From Azoarcus sp. (GTDB lineage: Bacteria; Pseudomonadota; Gammaproteobacteria; Burkholderiales; Rhodocyclaceae), in the NCBI GenBank assembly GCA_031285965.1, contig JAITVD010000002.1, positions 20,544-84,543 of the forward strand: a stretch of 64,000 nt of DNA. The letters run 5' to 3'. The position numbers and the translations under genes are program-made. The notes beneath the pieces were generated by a model that made no database searches, was not told the DNA's origin, and saw only the letters and a list, made by a program, of their open reading frames with translations. Each line of letters begins with the position of its first letter. The first letter of the stretch is position 1. This document shows, one piece after another, positions 18,630 through 27,407 of this stretch.

Positions 18630-19823
18630 ATGCGCGTCAGCACCAGCATGATTTACGACAAAGGGATTGGAAGCATCCAGCAAATCTGGTCGGACTTGCT
18701 CCATACCCAGCAGGAAGTCGAAACAGGCCGCCGCGTGCTCGTTCCGGCGGACGACCCCGTCGCCGCCTCGCGGGCGCTGGATGTCAATAAATCGCGCACC
18801 ATCAACACGCAGTACAAAACGAACATCGGCACATCCACCGACAATCTCCGGCTGCTGGAAAACAAGCTCGCGTCAATGGGCGAAATCCTGCAATACGTGC
18901 GGCAAGGCGCGGTGGGCGCGGGCAACGGCATCCTTGAGCAAGAACAACTCGATTTCTTCGTGACCGACATGCGCGGCCAATTCGACGCGATGCTCGCGCT
19001 CTCCAATACGCAGGATGTCACCGGAAATTACCTGTTCTCCGGCTACAAAGCGAATGTCCAGCCGTTCCAAGGCGCTTACGGGAATGTCCATTACGAAGGC
19101 GACCAAGGCACGCGCACCATTCAGGTTTCTTCCTCGCGCCACATGCCGGTGAGCCTTCCGGGTTCCGACCTTTTCGACAACACGCGGACGATGGAGGGGG
19201 CGATCAGCACCTTTGCCGGAAAAAGCAACAGCGGCGGAGCCAGCGTGGCCGTCAGCTTCAACCCGAATCCTCCGTCGGAAGCCAATACCGGGCATCGGTA
19301 TGAAGTCAGTTTTAACGGGGCAACTTACGATGTTTCCGAATACGTGCCGGGTAACCCCACGCCTGTGACGGTTGCCTCCGGCCTGAGCGGACCAACTTTG
19401 AGCTTCAACGGCATCGACCTAAACGTTAGCGGCACGCCGACAACCGGGGATTCTTTTGAAGTCTTCGTGGCTTCAAAGAATTTCTTCGACAATTTCGCCC
19501 TCTTCATCGACACGCTTGAAAAACCGGGTTCGAGCGGTGTCAGCAGCGGGGTCAGCTTCGCGCTCAACACCATCGACAACACGCTCGACACCGCGCTGAG
19601 GATTCGCGCGCAGATTGGCTCCGAACTGGTCGAGCTTGAACAGTTGGACAGCATCAACGCCGACATGGACATCCAGTACGCCGGCACGCTCAGCCGCCTG
19701 CTGGACACCGACTACGCCGAAGCCTATTCAAGGCTGACCCGGCAGCAAACCAGCCTTGAAGCCGCGCAACTGGCGTTCATGCGGGTGAGCGGGCTGTCGC
19801 TCTTCAACTACCTGCAAGCATGA
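18630..19823 (+). CDS. flgL: flagellar hook-associated protein 3
   Basis: The second hook-filament junction protein. It is 397 residues, with the conserved flagellin-like N-terminal helix (MRVSTSMIYDKGI, then LLHTQQEVETGRRVLVPADDPVAASRAL) and the C-terminal LTRQQTSLEAAQLAFMRVSGLSLFNYL. The AGGAGA ribosome site lies 7 bases before the ATG. It is 29 bases downstream of flgK and no doubt shares the sigma-54 transcript. Confidence 0.96.
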   Translation: MRVSTSMIYDKGIGSIQQIWSDLLHTQQEVETGRRVLVPADDPVAASRALDVNKSRTINTQYKTNIGTSTDNLRLLENKLASMGEILQYVRQGAVGAGNGILEQEQLDFFVTDMRGQFDAMLALSNTQDVTGNYLFSGYKANVQPFQGAYGNVHYEGDQGTRTIQVSSSRHMPVSLPGSDLFDNTRTMEGAISTFAGKSNSGGASVAVSFNPNPPSEANTGHRYEVSFNGATYDVSEYVPGNPTPVTVASGLSGPTLSFNGIDLNVSGTPTTGDSFEVFVASKNFFDNFALFIDTLEKPGSSGVSSGVSFALNTIDNTLDTALRIRAQIGSELVELEQLDSINADMDIQYAGTLSRLLDTDYAEAYSRLTRQQTSLEAAQLAFMRVSGLSLFNYLQA

Positions 19824-19827
19824 GGCC

Positions 19828-20331
19828 ATGATGCGAGAGCCAAAAAGATACGCCGCGTTCCTGCTGCCCATGCTGATTGCCGCGTGCGGCGGGTTTGGCA
19901 ATACCGTCAAGGAAACCGCCGCCACGGCGGCAAAAACGGCAAAAGAATCCCCTGGCCCCGTTGCGGGCGCGGTAGGCGGCATCTGGACGGCGCAGCAGCT
20001 TGGCTACCTCAAGCCGGAATTCATCGCGCCCGCCCTCATCGCCTACAGCATTTACGACCCCTTCGCGCCCACGTGGGAAATCAAGGTCACGGAGCTTGAT
20101 GCCGATTATCGCCGCATCGACCTCAACATGAAGCGCCTTGCCACTGGCGGCGACGGCGAAGCGCGACAGACATTCCTCCGCGCCGCCCGCTCGCTTACGG
20201 CAAAAGGAAGCTACGCCGGATTCGACGAACTGCGCTATGAAGAAGGCATCGATTCGACTCGCCCCTTCGCCCGCCGCGTTGCCAGCGGGGAAATTCGGCT
20301 CTTGAAATCGCGGCAATTTCCGGGGATGTAA
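19828..20331 (+). CDS. putative lipoprotein downstream of flgL
   Basis: A 167-residue protein with a lipoprotein signal: basic start (MMREPKRYAAF), hydrophobic core and lipobox LIAAC at about residues 16-20. The mature part has a helical Thr/Ala/Lys segment, a hydrophobic stretch GPVAGAVGGIW, and then a soluble region with no recognised domain. It starts 4 bases after flgL stop, so it is expressed with the flagellar genes, but no flagellar role can be claimed. It could equally be a general envelope lipoprotein. Confidence 0.7.
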   Translation: MMREPKRYAAFLLPMLIAACGGFGNTVKETAATAAKTAKESPGPVAGAVGGIWTAQQLGYLKPEFIAPALIAYSIYDPFAPTWEIKVTELDADYRRIDLNMKRLATGGDGEARQTFLRAARSLTAKGSYAGFDELRYEEGIDSTRPFARRVASGEIRLLKSRQFPGM

Positions 20332-20587
20332 CGCCCGCCGAAATTGCGCTGCCGCACATCCTGAAATTCTGAGCAAAACAGGATAAGCGCGGCTTGCGCG
20401 GCGCGGCTTGAAAATCCGATTTGGTTTGATTTGATGCGCGGGAAAACCGACCGTTTTGCGGTTGGCAGCCTTATGGCTGTTGCGCGGCATGCTGGATTGC
20501 GTATCCAGCCCTGGCTAATAAATACCAAGCTGGATATAGGAGAATCACTGTAAAGATGTTGTAATGCTTTGCTTCTATGCTATGCCT

Positions 20588-20672
20588 TGGTGCCCAGAAG
20601 AGGACTCGAACCTCCACGCCTCGCGGCACTAGTACCTGAAACTAGCGCGTCTACCAATTCCGCCATCTGGGC
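20588..20672 (-). tRNA. tRNA-Leu (anticodon CAG)
   Basis: Reads on the minus strand as a full class II tRNA: acceptor GCCCAGA paired with TCTGGGC, D-arm with AATTGGTAGAC, anticodon stem CTAGT/ACTAG around loop TTCAGGT (anticodon CAG), a short variable arm, T-arm GGTTCGAGTCC, discriminator A, and an encoded 3' CCA. It decodes CUG leucine codons, which are abundant in these genes. Confidence 0.97.
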
Positions 20673-20683
20673 AAGAGGGGCGC

Positions 20684-20711
20684 ATTATACGGACAAGAAG
20701 AAGAAAGTCAA
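20684..20711 (-). promoter_or_regulatory. strong promoter of tRNA-Leu
   Basis: TTGACT and a perfect TATAAT are separated by 16 bases on the minus strand, followed by a GC-rich discriminator (GCGCCCC), the type associated with stringent control. The -35 box touches the first possible rnr start codon at 20711 on the opposite strand. Confidence 0.9.
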
Positions 20712-22999
20712 TGATTCAAAAACGGGCAAAAAACCCCATGAAAATGAGCAAGATACGGCGAGCGGACCCTTTTTTCGAGCGCGAAAAGCAGAACTACGAT
20801 TCGCCGCTGCCAAGCCGCGAGTACATCGTTCAGATTCTGGAGCGCGAAGGTGCGCCGATGGCGCTGGACGCGCTGGCGCAGACGCTCGACATCCGAGATG
20901 AGGAGCGCGAGTTTTTCATCCGCCGGCTGCACGCGATGCTGCGCGAAGGCCAAGTCATGCGCAATCGGCGCGACGCTTGGCTGCTGCCGGACAAAGCGGA
21001 TTTAATCTGCGGGCGTGTGCAAGGGCATCCCGATGGTTTCGGTTTTCTGATTAGGGACGACAAGGGCGAAGATATTTTTCTCGAACCCAAGGCGATGCGC
21101 GAAGTGTTCCACGGCGACCGCGCCATCGTGCGCATCAGGGGGCTGGACAGACGGGGACGCGCCGAAGGCAAAATTGTGGAAGTGCTGGAACGCGCCCACA
21201 CGCGCATCGTCGGTCGCGTGCTTGATGAACATGGCGTTCGGGTAGTCGCGCCGGAAGATAAACGGCTGGCGCAGGACATTCTCGTCGCCCCCGGCGGCAA
21301 GCGGGCCGCGCCCGGACAGGTGGTGACGGTGGAACTGGTCGTGCAGCCCTCGCGCACCGCCCGTCCCGTAGGGCGCATCGTGGAGGTGCTGGGGCATTAT
21401 GCCGACCCTGGCATGGAAATCGAAATCGCCCTGCGCAAGCATGAATTGCCGTTCGAGTTCTCGCCCGAAGCGCGGGCGATGGCGCGGAAACTGCCAGAGA
21501 CCGTGCGCAAAAAAGACAAGGCCGAACGTGAGGACATTAGCGGCTTGCCGTTGGTAACAATCGACAGCGAAACGGCGCGTGATTTCGATGACGCCGTTTT
21601 CTGCGAGCGCAACGCAAATGGCTGGCGGCTGGTGGTGGCGATTGCCGACGTTTCGCATTACGTGGCATCCGGGGACGCGCTGGATGCCGATGCCCGCGAG
21701 CGCGGCAACTCGGTGTATTTCCCCCGCCGCGTCATTCCCATGCTACCGGAAAAGCTCTCCAACGGGCTGTGCTCGCTCAACCCGCAGGTGGAGCGCCTGT
21801 GCATGGTGGCCGACATCAGCGTTTCATCGAACGGGGAAATCAGGGCATACCGTTTCTATCCGGCAACGATGCTCTCCCATGCGCGGCTGACCTACACGCT
21901 GGTCGCGGCGGCGCTTTACGAAAAAAACACCGATGCCATCGCCTCGCTGGGCAGCCAGTTTCCGCACCTCCAAGAACTCGATAGATTGTTCCGCGCCTTG
22001 CTGAAAGCCCGCGCACGGCGCGGAGCCATCGACTTCGAGACCACGGAAACGCGCATGGAGTTTGACGATGCGGGAAAAATCGCCCGCATCGTGCCAGAGA
22101 CGCGCAACGACGCGCATCGGCTCATCGAGGAATGTATGCTCGCCGCCAATGTGTGCGCCTCGGATTTTCTGCGCGACAACGACCATCCCGCCCTGTACCG
22201 CATCCATGAAGGACCGTCGCCGGAAAAGCTCGAAAAGCTGCGCGGCTTCCTTGCCGAATTCGGCCTAGGCTTAGGCGGGGGCGACAGCCCGACCGCCAAA
22301 GACTATGCCGCGCTGCTCGAAAAAACGCGCAGCCGCCCGGACGCGCAGTTGTTGCAGATGGTCATGCTGCGCTCGCTGCGCCAAGCCGTCTATAGCCCGG
22401 ACAACGTGGGGCATTTCGGCCTCGCGTATGAGTCCTACACCCATTTCACTTCGCCCATCCGCCGCTATCCCGACCTGCTCGTGCATCGCGCCATCAAGGC
22501 CGCGCTAGCGGGCAAGCGGTATTTCCCCGGCAACTGGGAAGAAATCGGGCTGGCCTGTTCCCAGACCGAGCGCCGCGCCGACGAGGCCACGCGGGACGTG
22601 GTGGACTGGCTCAAGTGCTATTACATGCGCGACCGCGTTGGCGAGACGTTCTCCGGCAGCGTCTCGTCCGTCGTGCCTTTCGGCCTTTTTGTGGTGCTCG
22701 ACGACGTGTTCATCGAAGGGCTGGTGCACATCTCCGATCTCGGCAGCGACTATTTCCACTTCGACGATGCCCGCCATGAACTGCTGGGCGAGCGCACCCG
22801 CAAGCGTTACCGCCTCTCCGACCGTGTGCGGGTGCAGGTCATCCGCGCCGATTTGGAAACCAGCAAGATTGATTTCCGCTTGCTCGAAAGCGAGGCACGT
22901 CCCGCCGAACGCAAAGGCAAGACCGAGCGCGAGCGGAACCGGAGCGAAAAAAAGCCCGAAAAGGGCGCGAAGAAAAGCAGAGGAAAGCGCCGTGGCTGA
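20711..22999 (+). CDS. rnr: ribonuclease R
   Basis: A processive 3'-5' exoribonuclease that degrades structured RNA. The 762 residues show an N-terminal helix-turn-helix-like region (about 35-95), cold-shock domains, the RNB catalytic domain with the acidic cluster in TIDSETARDFDDAVF (about 277-291), a C-terminal S1 domain (SGSVSSVVPFGLFVVLDDVFIEGLVHISDL) and a basic Lys/Arg/Glu tail. The start is uncertain: ATG at 20711, 20738 and 20744 are all possible, and the first overlaps the divergent tRNA promoter. It overlaps rlmB by eight bases, as in other proteobacteria where these two are paired. Confidence 0.95.
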   Translation: MIQKRAKNPMKMSKIRRADPFFEREKQNYDSPLPSREYIVQILEREGAPMALDALAQTLDIRDEEREFFIRRLHAMLREGQVMRNRRDAWLLPDKADLICGRVQGHPDGFGFLIRDDKGEDIFLEPKAMREVFHGDRAIVRIRGLDRRGRAEGKIVEVLERAHTRIVGRVLDEHGVRVVAPEDKRLAQDILVAPGGKRAAPGQVVTVELVVQPSRTARPVGRIVEVLGHYADPGMEIEIALRKHELPFEFSPEARAMARKLPETVRKKDKAEREDISGLPLVTIDSETARDFDDAVFCERNANGWRLVVAIADVSHYVASGDALDADARERGNSVYFPRRVIPMLPEKLSNGLCSLNPQVERLCMVADISVSSNGEIRAYRFYPATMLSHARLTYTLVAAALYEKNTDAIASLGSQFPHLQELDRLFRALLKARARRGAIDFETTETRMEFDDAGKIARIVPETRNDAHRLIEECMLAANVCASDFLRDNDHPALYRIHEGPSPEKLEKLRGFLAEFGLGLGGGDSPTAKDYAALLEKTRSRPDAQLLQMVMLRSLRQAVYSPDNVGHFGLAYESYTHFTSPIRRYPDLLVHRAIKAALAGKRYFPGNWEEIGLACSQTERRADEATRDVVDWLKCYYMRDRVGETFSGSVSSVVPFGLFVVLDDVFIEGLVHISDLGSDYFHFDDARHELLGERTRKRYRLSDRVRVQVIRADLETSKIDFRLLESEARPAERKGKTERERNRSEKKPEKGAKKSRGKRRG

Positions 23000-23789
23000 A
23001 GCGAGCCGTCTCATTTACGGCTTCCATGCCGTGCTCGGGCGATTGCAGCGCGACCCGGAATCCGTGTTCGAGCTTTACGTCTCGGGGCTGCGCCACGACG
23101 CGCGGGCGCACGAGGCGCGCGAACTCGCCGAGGCGCTCGGCATAAAAATAAACCGCGCCAACAGCGAGCGCCTTGATGGCATGGTGGGTACTCGCCGCCA
23201 CCAAGGCATCATTGCCCGCGTCGATGCCCGTCAACGCACGACCACCCTCGACGACGTGCTGGAATCGCTCCCGGCGCTCACTGAGCCGGCACTCTTGTTG
23301 GTGCTCGACGGTGTGCAGGATCCGCACAACCTCGGCGCTTGCCTACGGGTCGCGGACGCGGCGGGCGCGCATGCGGTGATTGCGCCCAAAGACCGCGCCG
23401 CGAGCCTCAACGCCACGGCGGCCAAAGTCGCCAGCGGCGCGGCGGACAGCGTCCCTTACGTCACCGTCACGAACCTTGCGCGGGCGCTGGAGCAAATTAA
23501 AAAAGCGGGCGTCTGGGTGGTGGGCGCGGCGGGCGAGGCCGAAAAAAGCCTGTTTGAAACTAACCTGAAAGGGTCTGTCGCGTGGGTGCTGGGCGCGGAA
23601 GCCGACGGCTTGAGGCACCTCACGCGCGCAACATGCGACGAACTGGCGCGCATCCCGATGCAAGGCTGCGTGGAAAGCCTCAATGTTTCAGTGGCAAGCG
23701 GCATATGCCTATTTGAAACGCTTCGGCAACGTTCTATTCAAAATAAGAGTTTTGGGAAGAAAGTAGAAGTACAGGTCAATAAAGGGTAG
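22992..23789 (+). CDS. rlmB: 23S rRNA (guanosine-2251-2'-O)-methyltransferase
   Basis: A SPOUT-type (TrmH family) methyltransferase modifying G2251 in the ribosomal P-loop. The N-terminal substrate-binding domain begins with LIYGFHAV, and the SPOUT domain carries the three family motifs: LVLDGVQDPHNLGACLR, VAWVLGAEADGLR and IPMQGCVESLNVSVASGICLFE. I choose the GTG at 22992, which overlaps the rnr stop and gives 265 residues; the frame is open upstream but not homologous there. Confidence 0.95.
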   Translation: MAEASRLIYGFHAVLGRLQRDPESVFELYVSGLRHDARAHEARELAEALGIKINRANSERLDGMVGTRRHQGIIARVDARQRTTTLDDVLESLPALTEPALLLVLDGVQDPHNLGACLRVADAAGAHAVIAPKDRAASLNATAAKVASGAADSVPYVTVTNLARALEQIKKAGVWVVGAAGEAEKSLFETNLKGSVAWVLGAEADGLRHLTRATCDELARIPMQGCVESLNVSVASGICLFETLRQRSIQNKSFGKKVEVQVNKG

Positions 23790-23870
23790 ATTCGTCTGTT
23801 GTGAGCAAAATACCGTTTGTCACGAAATGCCGTTTCTTCTTTCCCCATCACATCGGCTTGTGGGATTTTT

Positions 23871-25268
23871 ATGCTAAAGGCTTTTAGCCAGTATTTCTCG
23901 CGCCACGTATTGCAGCGGATCGGCCTCGATTCGCTCCTGCTGATAGTGGCTGTCATCGTATCCGCCATATTTTGGGCGGATAACCACGGAGTCGGGCTGA
24001 AAGGGCTTCTCCCGTCGGCGCTCGGGTTTGTCGTGGCGGTGATTGCCGCCAATTTTGCTTTTGGCCTGTACCGTCCGGTCGACGATGACAGTTCTTACGC
24101 CGCGTTCGCCCGGTTTGTGCTGTCCGCCCTGTTCTGCCTGCCCGTGGCCTACGGCACGATGGTGTTCCTGCCTTGGCAGGGATTTGCCTCGCTGGCGCTG
24201 CGGCTTCAGGTGCTCGTTCTGGTATTGGTCGTGCTGCTGGTGCGGATGCTGATTAACCGAGGCCAGGCGCATTCGATTTTTGCGCCCAAGATACTGATTG
24301 TCGGCACGGGCGAGGAAGCGCAGGAAGCGGAACGCATTCTGTTGCAGCCGGAACATGGAAAAACAGGCGTACAGGGATTTTTTCCCGTCAGCGACGACGC
24401 GAAACGTCTCGTCGACGCGGAAAAAGTCATTTCCGGCTCCAGCCTGACCGAAGCGGTCAAAAGGCTGAAAACCGACCTCATTATCGTAGCCATCCGCGAA
24501 CTCCGGGGGCGGGCGCTGCCCTTGCGCGAACTGCTCGACTGCAAGCTCGCCGGCGTGCGGATCATCGACTGGCTCTCGTTCCACGAACGGATTAGCCGTC
24601 AGGTGCGGCTCGATTCCCTGCGGGCAAGCTGGCTGATTTTTGGGGAGGGTTTCCAGCAGCCCCTTGGCCAAATGTTTTTCAAGCGGGTGTTCGATTTGGC
24701 GATTTCTTCCTGCCTGCTCGTTTTGGCCTCTCCGGTAATGCTGCTGGCCGCGCTCATGATCGTCTTTGAAGACCACGGGCCGATTTTCTACCGCAAAGAG
24801 CGGGTGGGCCTGGGCGGGCAGGTTTTCAATGTCATTCGCTTCCGCTGCAAACACATCGATAGCAACAGCATTGATGCGGGCGGCTCAAATAACGGCTACG
24901 CCGGAGAAGAATCGTTTTCGGGCGTAGGGCGCATCGTCTACAAGCTGCGCGTCGACAGGCTGCCGCAACTGTTCAATGTGTTCAGGGGCGAAATGAGCTT
25001 GGTCGGCCCGCGACCGGAGCGGCCTTCTTTCGTAGACCGTCTGGCGCGCGAAATACCGTTTTACGGTGTGCGCCACTGCGTCAAGCCAGGCATGACCGGC
25101 TGGGCAAGGGTGCAACTGAAATGCCGGAACGATGATAATTCGGTGTCTGGCGCAATACGCAGATTGCAATACGACCTCTATTACGTCAAAAACTATTCGC
25201 TGATGCTCGACATGCTCGTGCTGCTCGAAACCGTGCATGTGGTGCTCATGGGGAAACGCGCACAATGA
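23871..25268 (+). CDS. exopolysaccharide sugar transferase, PEP-CTERM/XrtA-associated (EpsB type)
   Basis: A polyprenyl-phosphate sugar-1-phosphate transferase expected to start exopolysaccharide repeat synthesis at the inner membrane. It has four to five N-terminal membrane segments (about 15-125), a cytoplasmic nucleotide-binding-like region (ILIVGTGEEAQEA), a further membrane segment, and a C-terminal bacterial sugar transferase domain with KRVFDLAIS, FYRKERVGLGG, KLRVDRLPQLFNVFRGEMSLVGPRP and PGMTGWARV. The ATG at 23871 is preferred. It is followed with ATGA overlap by the prsK leader, so it is in the prsK-prsR operon. The exosortase and PEP-CTERM substrates are not in the window. Confidence 0.88.
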   Translation: MLKAFSQYFSRHVLQRIGLDSLLLIVAVIVSAIFWADNHGVGLKGLLPSALGFVVAVIAANFAFGLYRPVDDDSSYAAFARFVLSALFCLPVAYGTMVFLPWQGFASLALRLQVLVLVLVVLLVRMLINRGQAHSIFAPKILIVGTGEEAQEAERILLQPEHGKTGVQGFFPVSDDAKRLVDAEKVISGSSLTEAVKRLKTDLIIVAIRELRGRALPLRELLDCKLAGVRIIDWLSFHERISRQVRLDSLRASWLIFGEGFQQPLGQMFFKRVFDLAISSCLLVLASPVMLLAALMIVFEDHGPIFYRKERVGLGGQVFNVIRFRCKHIDSNSIDAGGSNNGYAGEESFSGVGRIVYKLRVDRLPQLFNVFRGEMSLVGPRPERPSFVDRLAREIPFYGVRHCVKPGMTGWARVQLKCRNDDNSVSGAIRRLQYDLYYVKNYSLMLDMLVLLETVHVVLMGKRAQ

Positions 25269-25309
25269 ATCTGAACGATTTCGCGGTTCGGGGCTATGGG
25301 ATTGAATGA
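25265..25309 (+). other. 14-codon leader ORF made by a degenerate copy of the prsK start
   Basis: ATG at 25265 overlaps the epsB stop (ATGA) and has a good upstream GGGGAA. It encodes MNLNDFAVRGYGIE, then TGA. The true prsK start at 25296 encodes MGLNDFAVWGYG in another frame. The 31-base units 25265-25295 and 25296-25326 are direct neighbours and match at about 24 of 31 positions. The leader stops 13 bases past the prsK ATG, a layout that allows re-initiation. Confidence 0.7.
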
Positions 25310-27407
25310 TTTTGCGGTTTGGGGCTACGGGCTGACCGCGCTCATCTATGGCGGGTTCGCGCTGTACCTGTACGCTGCGTGGCGCGGGGCGGCGGTCGGG
25401 GGCATCCTGCTGGCGGCAGTCATCCTCTCCTGTGTCTGGGCGCTGGGCTGCCTTTGGTACGCGGGACGCCCCTCGGAGATGAAGTATCTGCTGTCTTCCG
25501 TCCTGGACACGCTGCGCGGCGGGGGCTGGTTCGCGTTCCTGCTGATTTTGCTGCACCCGCTGCTTGGCCGCGCCTGGAAACGGTTTATGGCGATCATCAT
25601 CCTGCTGATCGGGGCGCAGCTCGCGGGCGCGGTCTCCTTCGCCACGCAGACCTTGATGCCGCTCGAATGGGCGCTCAAGCTGATTTACGGCAGCACGCTG
25701 GCGGGCGCGATATTGGGGCTGGTCATGATCGAGCAGCTTTACCGTGGGATACCAATGGATGTGCGCCGGACGTTCAAGCCCCTGTGCATCGGTTTGGGCG
25801 CGGCCTATATGTTCGAGCTTTACTTCTTCGCCGATTCCTTTCTCTTTGGGCGGCCAACCGCCATCATCTGGGCGGTGCGCGGCCCCGTCCAGACGCTCAT
25901 CCTCCCGCTGGTCGCCATTTCGGGGGCGCGCAACCCTTCATGGTCCCTGCACATGTCCCTGTCGCGGGAAGCGGCTTTCCATTCCACCGCGCTGGGGCTG
26001 TCCGGGCTTTACCTGCTTGCGGTCTCCCTCATCGGCTTTTATGTCAACAGCATCGGCGGGGAATGGGGGCAAGCCTTGCAGACGGTGCTGCTGTTCGCGG
26101 CGCTGCTGCTGCTGGCCGCGCTCATGGTGTCCTCGGCGCAACGCGCCAGATTGCGGGTGCTCATCAATAAGCACCTGTTCCCGTACCGCTACGACTACCG
26201 CGCCGAATGGCTGCGCTTTACCCGCTCGCTCTCTTCGGCGGCCAGCCTGTCGCATCTTGGGCAATCGGTCATCGCCGCGCTGGGCAATCTGGTGGAAAGC
26301 CCCGGCGGCGCGTTATGGCTGCGGGATAGCGCGGGAGAAAGCACCGATTACGTCATCCAGACAAAAATTGGATTGACCGCGCAGCCGAATGCGGCGGAGC
26401 CAGCAAACAGCTCGCTGATGAGTTTCATGTGGCAAAAAGGATGGATCGTCAATCTGGAGGAATACCGCCGCAGCCCGGAAAACTATCCCGGACTGGTTTT
26501 GCCGGACTGGCTCGCGGCGCACTTTCCAAACGCCTGGCTGCTCATCCCGCTCATCGGCAGCGCGGGGCTGATCGGGTTCGTTCTGCTGATAACGCCCCGG
26601 ACGCGCTTCGACATCGACTGGGAAGTGCTCGACCTGCTCAAGACCGCGCAGCACCAGGCCGCCAACGATTTGGAAAGGATGCTCGCCGCCGAAGATTTGC
26701 TGGAGGCGCGAAAGTTCGAGTCCTTCAACAGAATGGCGGCTTTCGTCGTCCACGACCTGAAAAACCTCGTCGCCCAGCTATCGCTGCTGCTGCGCAACGC
26801 CGAGCGCCACAAGGACAATCCAGAATTTCAGGCCGACATGCTCGAAACCGTGGCGCACGCCGAAACCAAGATGCGCGGGCTGATGAAGCAATTGCAGGAA
26901 AAGCGTTCCATCGACCCGCCCCGCATGCTCAATCTGGCAAGAAAACTGGAAAACATCCGCAGCGCCCGCCAAGGGCTGCACCCCGAAGTGGAACTCGACA
27001 TCCCGCCAGACTGCGAGGCAATCACGGTGCAGGCGCATCCTGAGCGGCTGGAGCGCGTCATCGGGCACGTCGTGCAAAATGCAATCGAAGCCACGCCCGA
27101 GAATGGTAAGGTTCGTCTTTCGTTGCAGGCTCACGGCCCGGATCGGGTGCGCATCATCATCACGGATACAGGCTGCGGCATGTCGGAAGAGTTCATCCGC
27201 GAGCATCTTGCCCGCCCGTTCCAGACAACCAAGTCGAGCGGCATGGGAATCGGGGTCTATGAGACCAGCAAATACATCCACGAACTGGGCGGAGAAATGT
27301 CTTACGAAAGCAGGAAAGGCGCGGGCACACGGGTGACGCTCGAATTGCCCCTGCACACAAGGCTGGATTTAGAGCACAAATATGAATCAGGCGACGGACA
27401 AGCATGA
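25296..27407 (+). CDS. prsK: sensor histidine kinase PrsK (PEP-CTERM/XrtA system)
   Basis: A 703-residue membrane histidine kinase. The first ~290 residues form about eight to nine membrane helices, followed by a GAF-like region (about 310-450), a phospho-acceptor site in AAFVVHDLKNLVAQL and an HATPase domain with N-box NAIEATPE, DTGCGMS and GMGIGVYE. The layout matches PrsK of the exosortase XrtA system, partner of PrsR. It is followed with ATGA overlap by prsR. The 5' end carries an imperfect 31-base duplication, described separately; the second copy is the one that continues into the protein. Confidence 0.92.
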   Translation: MGLNDFAVWGYGLTALIYGGFALYLYAAWRGAAVGGILLAAVILSCVWALGCLWYAGRPSEMKYLLSSVLDTLRGGGWFAFLLILLHPLLGRAWKRFMAIIILLIGAQLAGAVSFATQTLMPLEWALKLIYGSTLAGAILGLVMIEQLYRGIPMDVRRTFKPLCIGLGAAYMFELYFFADSFLFGRPTAIIWAVRGPVQTLILPLVAISGARNPSWSLHMSLSREAAFHSTALGLSGLYLLAVSLIGFYVNSIGGEWGQALQTVLLFAALLLLAALMVSSAQRARLRVLINKHLFPYRYDYRAEWLRFTRSLSSAASLSHLGQSVIAALGNLVESPGGALWLRDSAGESTDYVIQTKIGLTAQPNAAEPANSSLMSFMWQKGWIVNLEEYRRSPENYPGLVLPDWLAAHFPNAWLLIPLIGSAGLIGFVLLITPRTRFDIDWEVLDLLKTAQHQAANDLERMLAAEDLLEARKFESFNRMAAFVVHDLKNLVAQLSLLLRNAERHKDNPEFQADMLETVAHAETKMRGLMKQLQEKRSIDPPRMLNLARKLENIRSARQGLHPEVELDIPPDCEAITVQAHPERLERVIGHVVQNAIEATPENGKVRLSLQAHGPDRVRIIITDTGCGMSEEFIREHLARPFQTTKSSGMGIGVYETSKYIHELGGEMSYESRKGAGTRVTLELPLHTRLDLEHKYESGDGQA

